Source: Acidobacteriota bacterium (lineage in GTDB: Bacteria > Acidobacteriota > Vicinamibacteria > Vicinamibacterales > JAKQTR01). From it: 64,000 nucleotides of DNA. Position 1 is the stretch's first letter. Every line of letters begins with the position of its first letter. The position numbers and the translations under genes were made by a program. Shown one piece after another: positions 43,811 to 52,253 of this stretch. The stretch lies in assembly GCA_026393675.1 (NCBI GenBank), contig JAPKZQ010000012.1:1-64000 (forward strand), read 5' to 3'. The notes beneath the pieces are model-generated. The model was not told the origin of the DNA. It ran no database searches and was given only the letters and a program-made list of their open reading frames with translations.

Positions 43811-44992
43811 CTATTTCTCCCGCGACTTGAGTACGCCGCGGAACTTTTCGGCAAGCGACCCGAACGCCTCCGCCGGGGCAACATCCTGGCGCTCAGAGTA
43901 CTCGCGCAACTCATCTACGTCGGCGCCGGCCGGAGCCGACCAGTCCTGAACGAGCGAGATGCCAATCCGCTTCTTCTCGAGATCGATGCTCAGGATCTCG
44001 AATCCCCCCATGGTCCCCACGGCCACCAGGCGAGACCACCCGTCCGAACGCCCCGACGGCGCAAACGTCGAGGCGTGCGCCAAAGCCTCGATCCCCGGCT
44101 CCAACTCGACGAACGCCCCGAACTCCGCGAGGCGCGTGACACGGCCGGTGCGCACCTGGCCCACCTCGTACCTTTCGTGGACCGTCGACCACGGATCGGC
44201 GGTGAGTTGCTTCAGCCCAAGGGCAATCTTCTGCCCGTCGTCATTGACGCGCAGAACTTTGACGGTGACCTCCTCGCCCGGCTTGACGACCTGCGACGTA
44301 TCCGACACACGGGACCATCCCATCTCGGAGACGTGGAGCAGGCCCTGCACGCCGGCCCCAAGATCCACGAACGCGCCGAACTCGCGCACGGAGGCGACGC
44401 GCCCGGTCAACACCGCGCCGACGACGATCGATCGCCGGATTTCTGCGGCGCTCACCCGTTGCTCCTCCTCGAGAAGCGCGCGCCGCGAAACCACGAGGTT
44501 CCTGCCACCCTTCTTGTATTCGATGATCCGGAATGTGTAGACGTGCCCTTCGTACTCCGTCGGAGCCGCATTCCGGATGGTGTCGATCTGAGACATCGGG
44601 CAGAAGGCGCGCTGGCGGGCGATTCGCACCTCGTATCCGCCCTTCACCGCCCGTTCGACCTTGCCTTCGACCGGAAGCCCGGCGTGGAACGCGTCTTCGA
44701 GCTGCCGATCGGTCGCGGTCCCGCGCGCCAGCTTCCGGGAGAGCGTGAGCCCTCCCTCGGTCGACACCACCATGGCCTGGATGCGGTCGCCGACAGCGAC
44801 CTCGAGAGCGCCATCGGCGTTCTTCAGTTCGTCGATCTCGATGACGGCCTCGCCCTTGCCGCCGACGTTGACGAACGCTACCTCGGGGCCGATGGCGACG
44901 ATCGTGCCCTCGATGGTCTGTCCCTTGTCGAAGTGCGTCGCTTGGAACGAAGCCTCGAACATCGAGGCGAAATCTTCTTCGGGCTCGCTCAT
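43811..44992 (-). CDS. S1 RNA-binding domain protein (RpsA-like)
   Basis: A 393-aa protein with four S1 repeats (about 25-95, 110-180, 195-265, 280-350). The strongest are repeats 3 and 4 (GRVASVREFGAFVDLGAGVQGLLHVSEM and GRVTRLAEFGAFVELEPGIEAL regions). The ATG at 44992 (MSEPEEDF) has GGAGTG upstream. It is shorter than canonical six-repeat ribosomal protein S1, so it may be an alternative S1-like translation or RNA-stability factor; whether a full-length rpsA exists elsewhere cannot be seen. Confidence 0.8.
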   Translation of the reverse strand: MSEPEEDFASMFEASFQATHFDKGQTIEGTIVAIGPEVAFVNVGGKGEAVIEIDELKNADGALEVAVGDRIQAMVVSTEGGLTLSRKLARGTATDRQLEDAFHAGLPVEGKVERAVKGGYEVRIARQRAFCPMSQIDTIRNAAPTEYEGHVYTFRIIEYKKGGRNLVVSRRALLEEEQRVSAAEIRRSIVVGAVLTGRVASVREFGAFVDLGAGVQGLLHVSEMGWSRVSDTSQVVKPGEEVTVKVLRVNDDGQKIALGLKQLTADPWSTVHERYEVGQVRTGRVTRLAEFGAFVELEPGIEALAHASTFAPSGRSDGWSRLVAVGTMGGFEILSIDLEKKRIGISLVQDWSAPAGADVDELREYSERQDVAPAEAFGSLAEKFRGVLKSREK

Positions 44993-45078
44993 GGCACACT
45001 CCTCATGATGGTGACTCGACGTCGATTCCCCGCGCATCAACAACTGCTAGTCTGAGTCTACCGCGAGCCACAGCGCAG

Positions 45079-45697
45079 TTAGCACAACGCCTGCTTCATC
45101 CGATTCAGCGCTTCGGTGAGAGTGGCGCGCGGGCAGGCGAAGTTCAATCGCGCGAATCCGTCGCCACCCGTGCCAAATGAAGGCCCCGACGATAACGCCA
45201 CGCGAGCGCGCTGCAGGAAGAACTGGTACGGGTCCTTGTCAATACCGCTCTGCCGGAAGTCGAGCCACGCGAGGTACGTGGCCCTGGGGCGCCACCATCG
45301 TGACTCCCGACAGTTCACGACGTACAAAATCCACCACGATGGTCCTATTGGACTCGAGGTACTGCAGAACTTCGTCGAGCCATGGTTGACCGTCGCGATA
45401 CGCCGCCGTCGCCGCAACGAGCCCGAGGCTGTTCACTTCGGCGAAGTCGCCGCCGTGATCTCCGGCCACGCGTGCCCGCAGCGCCGGGTCCTGCACGATC
45501 GCAAACGAGCAACGCAGCCCGGGGATGTTGAACGTCTTGCTGGGCGCCATTAGCGTCACGGTCCGGCGGCTCACCTCGGGGCCGAGCGAGGCAATGGGTA
45601 GATGCCCGGCTCCCGGATAGACGAGATCGCAGTGGATCTCGTCCGAGCAGATCAACACGTCGTGCCGGAGACAGACATTCGCGAGACGCTGTGTCCC
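45079..45697 (-). pseudogene. MalY/PatB-like aminotransferase, truncated and frameshifted
   Basis: Two reading frames together give the second half of a PatB/MalY-type PLP enzyme (cystathionine beta-lyase). The first (to about 45697) has VLICSDEIHCDLVYPG and the PLP-lysine motif APSKTFN. The second has YLAWLDFRQSGID and a normal C-terminus. They join near 45279-45283, where one extra base in GGCCACG (for GGCACG) shifts the frame between APQG and TYLAW. The first roughly 180 residues are missing; an in-frame stop and unrelated sequence lie upstream. The gene is dead unless the shift is a sequencing error, and the missing N-terminus would still remain. Confidence 0.85.
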
Positions 45698-45912
45698 GTG
45701 TCAGCGTCCCCCTTCGGGCCGCTGGATGGCCGAAATCACCGTCTGAGAATGCACGTTATGTTCACGGCCTCGGAGGCGGCCCCTGGGAGGCCGCTAATGC
45801 CTCCGATTGTCCAGTCTGTCCTCCTAGGTTTTGTCCCGCCGGTCCCCCTCGATTCCGCTACAATCTGCCTGCCTGTCCACCACACTGCCCCAGCGTTCGC
45901 GGAGGACCGTCC

Positions 45913-46935
45913 ATGCGTCGCGCTCTTGTTGTTCCTCTCTGCGTGCTTGCCCTGGTTCCCGTCATCGCACAGCAGCAACAGCCGCCGCCGCAGCCCGCTC
46001 AGCCGCCTGCCGCAGGAGTCGCGAGGCCGGCCGAGCAGGCGCCTTCGGCGGCCCCGGAACCCGTCAAGCACACCACGGCGGCCGTCAACGTCGACGAACT
46101 GATGCCCCGCGTCGCCACCTACATCCAGGGCTACGCCGAGCAGATGTCGCTCGTGATCGGAGTGGAACACTACAGCCAATGGCTGCAGCGAGAAGACGCC
46201 GGGCCTCGGGCGATTTCGAGACAACTCGTTGCCGAATTCGCCCTCGTTCGGAGCGGGAACGACTGGGATGGGTTCCGCAACGTGTACGAGGTTGACGGCA
46301 AGCCCGTCTCCGACGCGAAGGACCGCATGGCGAAGCTGTTCACCGAGGCACCTGCCAGCGCCGTCGAGCAAGGGAGGAAGATTGCGGCCGAGAGCGCGCG
46401 ATACAACATGGGCGCCATGCAGCGGAACTTCAACGTGCCAACCGTCGCGCTCTTCTTCCTGTCAGCGGCCAACCAGGGACGGTTCCGGTTCACGAAGGAC
46501 AAGGACGACCAGGTCGGCGGCGTGCGCGTGTGGAAGGTGAAGTACGAGGAGGCGCGAAAACCAACCATCATCAGGACCTCGAGCGGGAAGGACATGCCAG
46601 TCAAGGGCGAGGCGTGGATCGATCCGGTCGACGGCCGGGTGCTGAAGACGCACATGCAGATCGACTCGGAGATGAGGATCGCGTCCAACGCGAGCACGGG
46701 GGGAAGAGGAACCACCGCGCCTTTGAGGGTGAATACGACCGCGAGCATCACGGTGACCTACACCCTCGAGCCGAAGCTGGGAATACTGGTGCCCGCTGAG
46801 ATGCTCGAAACCTACGAGGCGCCGATGCGGTCGACCTTTACCGGCGAAGACAACATGACGAAGGTCAACTGCCGCGCTACTTACGGCGACTTCAAGCGGT
46901 TCGAAACATCAGGCAAGTTCGTCGTGCCGAAGTGA
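45913..46935 (+). CDS. Secreted protein of unknown function
   Basis: A 340-aa protein with GGAGGA 6 nt before the ATG and a signal peptide (1-19, ending VIAQQ). A Gln/Pro/Ala-rich spacer (about 20-55) is followed by a predicted beta-rich domain. I do not recognise a named family. Similar exported proteins with a Q/P-rich start and a beta-rich, outer-membrane-lipoprotein-carrier-like body are common in Acidobacteria. The spacer 45698-45912 has no gene. Confidence 0.75.
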   Translation: MRRALVVPLCVLALVPVIAQQQQPPPQPAQPPAAGVARPAEQAPSAAPEPVKHTTAAVNVDELMPRVATYIQGYAEQMSLVIGVEHYSQWLQREDAGPRAISRQLVAEFALVRSGNDWDGFRNVYEVDGKPVSDAKDRMAKLFTEAPASAVEQGRKIAAESARYNMGAMQRNFNVPTVALFFLSAANQGRFRFTKDKDDQVGGVRVWKVKYEEARKPTIIRTSSGKDMPVKGEAWIDPVDGRVLKTHMQIDSEMRIASNASTGGRGTTAPLRVNTTASITVTYTLEPKLGILVPAEMLETYEAPMRSTFTGEDNMTKVNCRATYGDFKRFETSGKFVVPK

Positions 46936-47029
46936 GCGGCGCGAGGCTTCCAGTCCGAAGTCGAAAGTCGTTGAACCTCGCAGTCCGAAGTCGGTTTTGG
47001 AAAGGTCTTGCGCCCTGAGCGTCGACACA

Positions 47030-47164
47030 TTACTTGCCGGGGCCGGCCGCTGGGGGTGCGCCCCAAACGAAGTCGCCAGTTTCAAGGCGCCAGTCGTTGC
47101 CGAACCAGCCGAGGGCGCGGATGCCCCCGGTGCCGAGACGAAAGATGTCGGCCGACACGATCAT
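47030..47164 (-). CDS. Possible 44-aa small protein or gene remnant after hepT
   Basis: ATG at 47164, 4 bp after the HepT stop, encodes a 44-aa peptide with three Trp (ALGWFGNDWRLETGDFVWGAPP). The composition looks like genuine protein sequence rather than random high-GC reading, but there is no Shine-Dalgarno and no known family. It may be a tail of a lost gene. The adjacent 46936-47029 spacer has two copies of CAGTCCGAAGTCG. Confidence 0.3.
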   Translation of the reverse strand: MIVSADIFRLGTGGIRALGWFGNDWRLETGDFVWGAPPAAGPGK

Positions 47165-47168
47165 CGCG

Positions 47169-47627
47169 CTACAGTGACGTGTCGACCAGTTCAGGATGCG
47201 CAGCCATCCAGGCACGGATCGCCCCGACGGCCGACTCGATGTCGGCCTGTTTGGTCGCGCAAATGTCGAAGAGCTCGGCTCGCGAGATCTCGGCATAGAA
47301 ATGAACCATCCGGTTACGATAACCGGCCATCTTGAGCCAGCGCACTGCGCCAGCTTCGTCTATCACACCGTGCTCGGCGAGGTAGCGCGGGATGTCCCGG
47401 TACTCGGCTGCGGGCTGCCCGAAGGCCTTGGCCAGCACGTGGCGTCCAAGATCGAGCAGGGCTTCCAACGCGCGCCGCAAGTATGATTCCGCAGCAGCCG
47501 GGGTTCGCGGATCCGCCTCGAAGGCCTCGATCGAATCGAGGGGCAACCGACGGATGTCGGCCAGCATGGCGTCGATCCAGGCAATTCGCTCGGCGACGAC
47601 GCTGGCACTGATGCGGGAGGGGGTCAT
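47169..47627 (-). CDS. HepT-like (DUF86) toxin of a MntA/HepT system
   Basis: A 152-aa all-alpha protein of the HepT/DUF86 family. The Rx4H nuclease motif is present as RNRMVH followed by FY (about residues 105-112), the core of the HEPN active site. Its ATG overlaps the antitoxin stop codon by 4 bp (ATGA). In characterised systems HepT is an RNase neutralised by AMPylation of the Tyr next to the motif; here the residue after HF is Tyr, so the target is conserved. Confidence 0.8.
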   Translation of the reverse strand: MTPSRISASVVAERIAWIDAMLADIRRLPLDSIEAFEADPRTPAAAESYLRRALEALLDLGRHVLAKAFGQPAAEYRDIPRYLAEHGVIDEAGAVRWLKMAGYRNRMVHFYAEISRAELFDICATKQADIESAVGAIRAWMAAHPELVDTSL

Positions 47628-48100
47628 GGCATGGTCGCCAGCAGGTGGGCCCGGCGCTCCCGCTCAAAATGCGCCAGATCACCGGCGCGCCGCAAGACAT
47701 ATAACTGGTAGTTGGCTTCGCGCACTCGATCGCGCGCGAAGAGGAGTTCGCCCGACACCGCCGCAAGGGCCAGAAACGGCGGCGCCTCGGACAACACGAT
47801 CAGGTCGACTCGCGGCGCGGCAAACACGTCTTCAAATGCGGCAGTCATCAAGACCCGCTCGTCAACGCTCCAGATCCGCCCGGGTTCGGGGAGTGCGGCC
47901 AGGTCCAGGTCTGATGTCCCGCCTGCGGCAAACGTCTCGCTGCCAACCAGATGCGCAAGAGCCTCGCGCGCCCGACTCCCGAACGCGTACAGCACGTCGA
48001 TACCAAACCGAGTGGCTATCGCCGCGACCTGTTTACCGGCATTCGCCGTCCCGCCATGGCTTTCTCGGCGAGGGCGGGATGGCGGCGGCGTCATAGCCAT
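47624..48100 (-). CDS. MntA-like nucleotidyltransferase antitoxin
   Basis: A 158-aa minimal nucleotidyltransferase upstream of and overlapping hepT. The GS-x-D-x-D motif is present, as FGSRAREA and then SDLDLAAL. However, the gap between GS and DLD is 21 residues (usually 9-10) because of an extra HLVGSETFAAGG-like loop. The third catalytic Asp is likely in RVDLIVL (about 110). The long loop makes catalysis uncertain, yet all acidic residues are retained. Together with HepT it fits a type VII toxin-antitoxin module. Confidence 0.75.
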   Translation of the reverse strand: MAMTPPPSRPRRESHGGTANAGKQVAAIATRFGIDVLYAFGSRAREALAHLVGSETFAAGGTSDLDLAALPEPGRIWSVDERVLMTAAFEDVFAAPRVDLIVLSEAPPFLALAAVSGELLFARDRVREANYQLYVLRRAGDLAHFERERRAHLLATMP

Positions 48101-48283
48101 GGGTCGTTCCTCAACTGCGAGGACCTGTGCCGCTGATTGTAGCCCGAATCAGGTGCGGCGGACCTGGCTTCGGTCCGAGTTGTGGGCTTGGTTCGAGCGG
48201 TGGGTCTGGTTGATCTCGTGCTGAAGGCGGGACGCCCTGAGCGCGGCCTTCAACGCTGGCTGGCCGGCAATTACGGGAAGACC

Positions 48284-48347
48284 GGGGACGGGTTAGTCGT
48301 CCCGTGTACGAGGGATCTGCCACCAGGTGGAAAACTAACCCGGCCCC
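48284..48347. repeat. REP-like inverted repeat in the mntA-amgK spacer
   Basis: GGGGACGGGTTAGT (48284-48297) and ACTAACCCGGCCCC (48334-48347) pair with one mismatch over 14 bp, separated by 36 nt containing a smaller CGTCCCGTGTACGAGGGA hairpin. Such ACTAACCCGTCCCC palindromes resemble elements moved by REP-associated tyrosine transposases. The spacer 48101-48429 has no gene otherwise. Confidence 0.55.
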
Positions 48348-48429
48348 CTCCTGGGAATGACGCGTGGGTGGTGCGTCTTCCGGCGCCGCGCGCACCCGAG
48401 AGCGCCCGGCTGTGTGAGGCGGCGCTTCG

Positions 48430-49464
48430 CTACCGGAACTCCTCGATGTGGGCCGCCAGCAGGTCGCGCAGCCGCGCGAATCGGGGGTACCTGGAGAGGT
48501 TGGTGCGGGCGTGACGAAGCGTGCGCGGGATGTACTGAATGTAGACCGAGTTCCGACGGGTGGCGGTCTGGTAGCCGAAGGTGCCGAGGGCCTTCAGGTT
48601 GCGCTGCAGCGCCATCAGGTCGAATCGTCGCCTGAATTCGGCAAGGTCCGTCTGCGACGTCGGGGATCCCTTGAGCGCGAGGAAGTAGGCGATGAACTGC
48701 TGGACGTCGTCCTCGCCGATGTCCACGTACGAATCGCGTAAGAGGGAGACGAGGTCATAGGTATCCGGGCCCATCCGTGCGTCCTGAAAATCGATGATGA
48801 AGAGCTGGTCGCCGCGAAGCATCAGATTGCGACTGTGATAGTCGCGATGGCAGAGGACGCGCGGCTCGCCGGCCAGTTCCTCCACAATGGCTCCGCACTC
48901 CTGGCTGATGGCTTCGCGCGCGGCAGGCGTGATGGTGGCGCCCCGGTATCCGCCGACGAAATGTTTGACGAAGAAGTCGAACTCCCATGTCAGCTTCTCG
49001 ACGTCGAATGCGATCGAGTACGGAATGTAGCGGTCAGATGCCAGTTCCTGGCCTCGCCGCTGGATGTCCGCGATGAACTGGATGGCCTGGCGGTAGAGCG
49101 CCGCATGGGCCGCCTCGGCGGCCGCGCCCACGTGAGCCTGGAGCGTGACATCGCCCAGGTCCTGCTGGACGAGGATGCCGAGGTCTTCGGCGTGCCCGAG
49201 AATCGCTGGAATCGGGACGGGGACCTGGGCGAGTAACAATGCGACGTTCACGAAGGGCAGGGCGTCGTAACTGAAAGGCGCTGCGTTCAACGCCAGCACA
49301 AACGGCGCGCTGTCCCGCGGAATCACCCGGAAGTACTGCCTGTCGGACGCATCGCCGGTCAACGGCAGCACACGGGCGCCAGCCGCGGCCAGGCCCGCCC
49401 GATCGAGGTAGGCGTTGATCTGATCGGGCAGCGGGACATCCGGGGCAGCAGTGAGCGTCGACAT
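48430..49464 (-). CDS. amgK: AmgK-like MurNAc/GlcNAc anomeric kinase (APH fold)
   Basis: A 344-aa aminoglycoside-phosphotransferase-fold kinase. The catalytic loop is HRDYHSRNLM (about 217-226) and the metal site IDFQDARMGPDTYDLVSLLRDSY (about 234-256), in the form typical of the COG3178/AmgK group. AmgK phosphorylates MurNAc or GlcNAc at the anomeric carbon during peptidoglycan recycling. The next gene, 6 bp away in the upstream direction, is MurU-like, the known partner. Substrate is inferred from that pairing. Confidence 0.82.
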   Translation of the reverse strand: MSTLTAAPDVPLPDQINAYLDRAGLAAAGARVLPLTGDASDRQYFRVIPRDSAPFVLALNAAPFSYDALPFVNVALLLAQVPVPIPAILGHAEDLGILVQQDLGDVTLQAHVGAAAEAAHAALYRQAIQFIADIQRRGQELASDRYIPYSIAFDVEKLTWEFDFFVKHFVGGYRGATITPAAREAISQECGAIVEELAGEPRVLCHRDYHSRNLMLRGDQLFIIDFQDARMGPDTYDLVSLLRDSYVDIGEDDVQQFIAYFLALKGSPTSQTDLAEFRRRFDLMALQRNLKALGTFGYQTATRRNSVYIQYIPRTLRHARTNLSRYPRFARLRDLLAAHIEEFR

Positions 49465-49470
49465 GCGAAT

Positions 49471-50493
49471 CTATCCTTCTTCTGAGGCGGCCGGTCGCCG
49501 CGCGTCAATCGACGACACGAGCAGATCTCCGACCACGTGTTCCCCGGGTTCGGCGGGCGGGCCATCGCGAGGCCGGATGATCGATCGCTCGTGGCGCGCG
49601 CCGTCCGGGATCGAGACGCCAGCGGCAACGACCGACCGATCGAGCGTCACGCCGTGTCCGACCCGCACATCATCCCACAGGACGCAGTTCGTGACGCGCG
49701 CACCGTCGGCCACGGTCACGCCGCGCCCCAGCAGGCACTCGCCCACGTGTTCGATCCGCGCGATGTCGAGGCATGTGTCGAGGTAGTCTGCCGCGGTGCC
49801 GATGTCGCGAAACGCCGCGCCGCTGACAAACGCGCGTACGCATCCCGGACGTCGCGCCATCATTCGGCGGTAGATGCCATTGATGGTCTCGGCCGGCACG
49901 TCCGGATCGAGCGGGGCGAACACGTCTGCGTCCACGGCCTGCACACCGATGAAGTGGAGGCCCATGTTCGCGGGTCCGGGTGGCGTGAACCCGGTGACCC
50001 GTCCATCCCCGTCAACCGTCACACCGCCATAGTGAAGCGGGTCCGGATTGGGGACGAGCGCCAGGGTGACCTGCGCGCCCGACTGCTGGTGGTCAGTTGC
50101 GAGCGCGGCGAGGTTGACGTCTGTCAACGTGTCGCCGTTGACGACGAAGAACTGGTCCGCGCCCACGAGCGGCAGCGCACGGGCCGGGCCGCCCGCACTG
50201 CCGAGGATGGTGCGTTCCCACGAGTAGCGCACCTGCACGCCGAACCCGGTGCCGTCGCCGACCGCTGCCGTGATGGTCGCTGGCAGATGATGCAGATTGA
50301 GCACCGTCGAGCGGACGTCCGACGCGGATAGCCAGCGGAGGATGCGCCCGACAAGCGGCACCCCCGCGACGGGCAGGGCCGGCTTGGCGCACAGCAGCGA
50401 CAGCGGGCGCAGGCGAGTACCGAGACCGGCCGTCAGCACCATCGCCGGCCACGCCGGATCGTGCGTGGATCGCCTGTCGGCAGCCGCCGTCAT
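49471..50493 (-). CDS. murU: MurU-like nucleotidyltransferase
   Basis: A 340-aa sugar-1-phosphate nucleotidyltransferase that probably makes UDP-MurNAc from MurNAc-1-P. The pyrophosphorylase signature VLTAGLGTRLRPLS (about 18-31) is close to the N-terminus, followed by KPALPVAG, and the metal Asp in VNGDTLTD. Beyond the catalytic domain it has a left-handed-helix-like extension (about 255-320), which Pseudomonas MurU lacks, so GlmU- or mannose-1-P guanylyltransferase-like roles remain possible. It overlaps the CYTH gene by 4 bp. Confidence 0.75.
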   Translation of the reverse strand: MTAAADRRSTHDPAWPAMVLTAGLGTRLRPLSLLCAKPALPVAGVPLVGRILRWLSASDVRSTVLNLHHLPATITAAVGDGTGFGVQVRYSWERTILGSAGGPARALPLVGADQFFVVNGDTLTDVNLAALATDHQQSGAQVTLALVPNPDPLHYGGVTVDGDGRVTGFTPPGPANMGLHFIGVQAVDADVFAPLDPDVPAETINGIYRRMMARRPGCVRAFVSGAAFRDIGTAADYLDTCLDIARIEHVGECLLGRGVTVADGARVTNCVLWDDVRVGHGVTLDRSVVAAGVSIPDGARHERSIIRPRDGPPAEPGEHVVGDLLVSSIDARRPAASEEG

Positions 50494-51059
50494 TGGGAGC
50501 GGCCCGGGTCGTCGAAGACCATGTCGTGGCCCTTGAATCCGAGCGCTTCGCGCGTCTTCATGAAGAGCCCGTAGTACGAATCGAGAATGAAGTCGCCCGC
50601 GCCCTTGCCCATCGCCGCGGCCATCTCGGTGATGCCATCCGAGGTGCCCTCGATTTCGACGAAGGTGCCCACCGGTGTTTCGTCCACGGCGATGATGACG
50701 CCCTCGGCCGTGAACTCCTCGCGGTACTTCTCGTACCGGAACCAGGCGCGCAAGTCGAGGCGGTCAAAGATCTGTCGAAGCATGTCGCCGTCGGCTGCGG
50801 CGGTTTCGAGCTCCTCGCGCTGCTTCATCGGCCCCGGCTGTACCGGTCCCTTGAACGTCAGGATGCCCGTCGACCCGTCTTGCCGGATGCGCAGCACGCA
50901 ACGCTTGCGCCGCAGCGACTCATCGTCGGTGTCGAACAGGCTGTCCTGCTGCAGTCGCCGCGGGCGAAGCGGCGCGGCTCCGGCCGCGATGACCGCCGCG
51001 CGGGCCTGACCGGGGGTGTCGAATCGAAGCTTCACTTCCCGTTCGAGCATATCTGCCAA
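50490..51059 (-). CDS. CYTH-domain phosphohydrolase/adenylate-cyclase-like protein
   Basis: A 189-aa triphosphate-tunnel metalloenzyme. The N-terminal EREVKLRF carries the CYTH ExExK-type start (as EREVK), and alternating charged strands follow (RKRCVLRIRQDG, LTFKGP, KQREELE, FVEIEG). Members include thiamine triphosphatases, inorganic triphosphatases and class IV adenylate cyclases; the sequence alone does not decide. Start is ATG at 51059 or the Met four codons in. It overlaps murU, implying co-translation. Confidence 0.85.
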   Translation of the reverse strand: MADMLEREVKLRFDTPGQARAAVIAAGAAPLRPRRLQQDSLFDTDDESLRRKRCVLRIRQDGSTGILTFKGPVQPGPMKQREELETAAADGDMLRQIFDRLDLRAWFRYEKYREEFTAEGVIIAVDETPVGTFVEIEGTSDGITEMAAAMGKGAGDFILDSYYGLFMKTREALGFKGHDMVFDDPGRSQ

Positions 51060-51071
51060 ATGTACGCGTTT

Positions 51072-52232
51072 TCAGGGCGCGGTGACAACGTCGCTCGCCG
51101 GCGGGACGGCGGCCCTCTCGACGTTCTTGCCGAACACGAGCACGGTATGGCTGCTGCCGAAGCCCCCCGGGACGAGCAGCGACTTGAGCGCCAGGCGATC
51201 GCGCAGCCGATCCGGACGCTCCAGATCGCCGACGAGCCCGCTGCGCTCGACCAGGTCGAGCAGGAATCGCGACTGGCTCGAGACCAGTAGCGTCGACAGC
51301 CCCGCGCGCCCCGCTTCGCGCCTGAGCGTCGTGAAATCGACGTGCGACGTCAGATCGCGAGTGCCCGGCGCCACGAGCCACGACGGCGTGCCCCGGCTGC
51401 CCGGCCCGGGCGGATCGGCCATGTGCCGCGAGAATGCCGTCAGGGTGGCCACGGCGTTCGGCTGTGCGTACATCGTCCGGGCCTCGTAGCCGTAGTCGAT
51501 GAGAATCACGAAGCCGCGTGCAAGACGGCGTGACGCGTCGTGAATCCAGTCGACCGCGCCAAGATTGACGTCGACGGTGGCCCCCGGGTGCAGCGTGATG
51601 CCGAGATCCTCAAAGTAGTGGGCCAGTCGTTCGGTCGAAGGTGGCCCCAGGCGTTCGACCAGCGACTCGCCATCCACGTCGATGTAGATCTCGCCCAGGC
51701 CCGCGGGCGTCATCACCACCAGATGCACGGGAAACGCGTCGAGCAGTTCGTTGGCGAGCAGCACGCCGGCACCGGTATCTGGCAGGTCGGGCGATGACGA
51801 GGTCAGCGTGCGTCGGTGGGGACCAAGCGTGTCGGGTTGCGCAGCACGCGCCGCCGCACTACGTTCAACAAGGTGGAGCCGGATCGTTTCGTAGAGCGAC
51901 GGATCCCGTCGCGAGAGCGCGTCAAGGATGTCGCACGACAGGCGTCCGTTGCCGGCCCCGGCTTCGACCAGGTGGAGGTGTCCTGGTCCGGCGCCGCCGT
52001 CGGGCGGCAATTGATGCCACAGTTCGGCGATCTGGACAGCCAGCAGTTCGCCGAAGAGAGGGCTCACATCCACGCTGGTGACAAAATCGCCCGCGCGGCC
52101 TGATCGCTGGACCGCGCGGGCGTAATAACCGGAGCCTGGCGCGTAGAGCGCCACCTCCATGTACTGGGCCACCGTGATCGGGCCCGACTGCCGGATGCGA
52201 TCAACAAGGAGCGCGCGGCAGTCGGATTCCAT
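51072..52232 (-). CDS. MidA/NDUFAF7-family SAM-dependent methyltransferase
   Basis: A 386-aa protein of the DUF185/MidA/NDUFAF7 family. The N-terminal YAPGSGYYARA (about 31-41) and GDFVTSVDVSPLFGELLAVQ (about 48-67), and the SAM-binding VEAGAGNGRLS (about 88-98) and LLANELLDAFPVH are characteristic. NDUFAF7 dimethylates an Arg of complex I subunit NDUFS2 in mitochondria; the bacterial substrate is unknown. It is 12 bp upstream of the CYTH gene, in a run that also contains murU and amgK. Confidence 0.88.
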   Translation of the reverse strand: MESDCRALLVDRIRQSGPITVAQYMEVALYAPGSGYYARAVQRSGRAGDFVTSVDVSPLFGELLAVQIAELWHQLPPDGGAGPGHLHLVEAGAGNGRLSCDILDALSRRDPSLYETIRLHLVERSAAARAAQPDTLGPHRRTLTSSSPDLPDTGAGVLLANELLDAFPVHLVVMTPAGLGEIYIDVDGESLVERLGPPSTERLAHYFEDLGITLHPGATVDVNLGAVDWIHDASRRLARGFVILIDYGYEARTMYAQPNAVATLTAFSRHMADPPGPGSRGTPSWLVAPGTRDLTSHVDFTTLRREAGRAGLSTLLVSSQSRFLLDLVERSGLVGDLERPDRLRDRLALKSLLVPGGFGSSHTVLVFGKNVERAAVPPASDVVTAP

Positions 52233-52253
52233 CGCGTGGTCGTCCAGGTGAGG

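Noticed and set aside
45698-45912. Missing N-terminal half of the patB-like gene
   Set aside because: An in-frame stop appears just beyond QRLANVCLRHD and no PatB-like residues could be found in any frame of this stretch.
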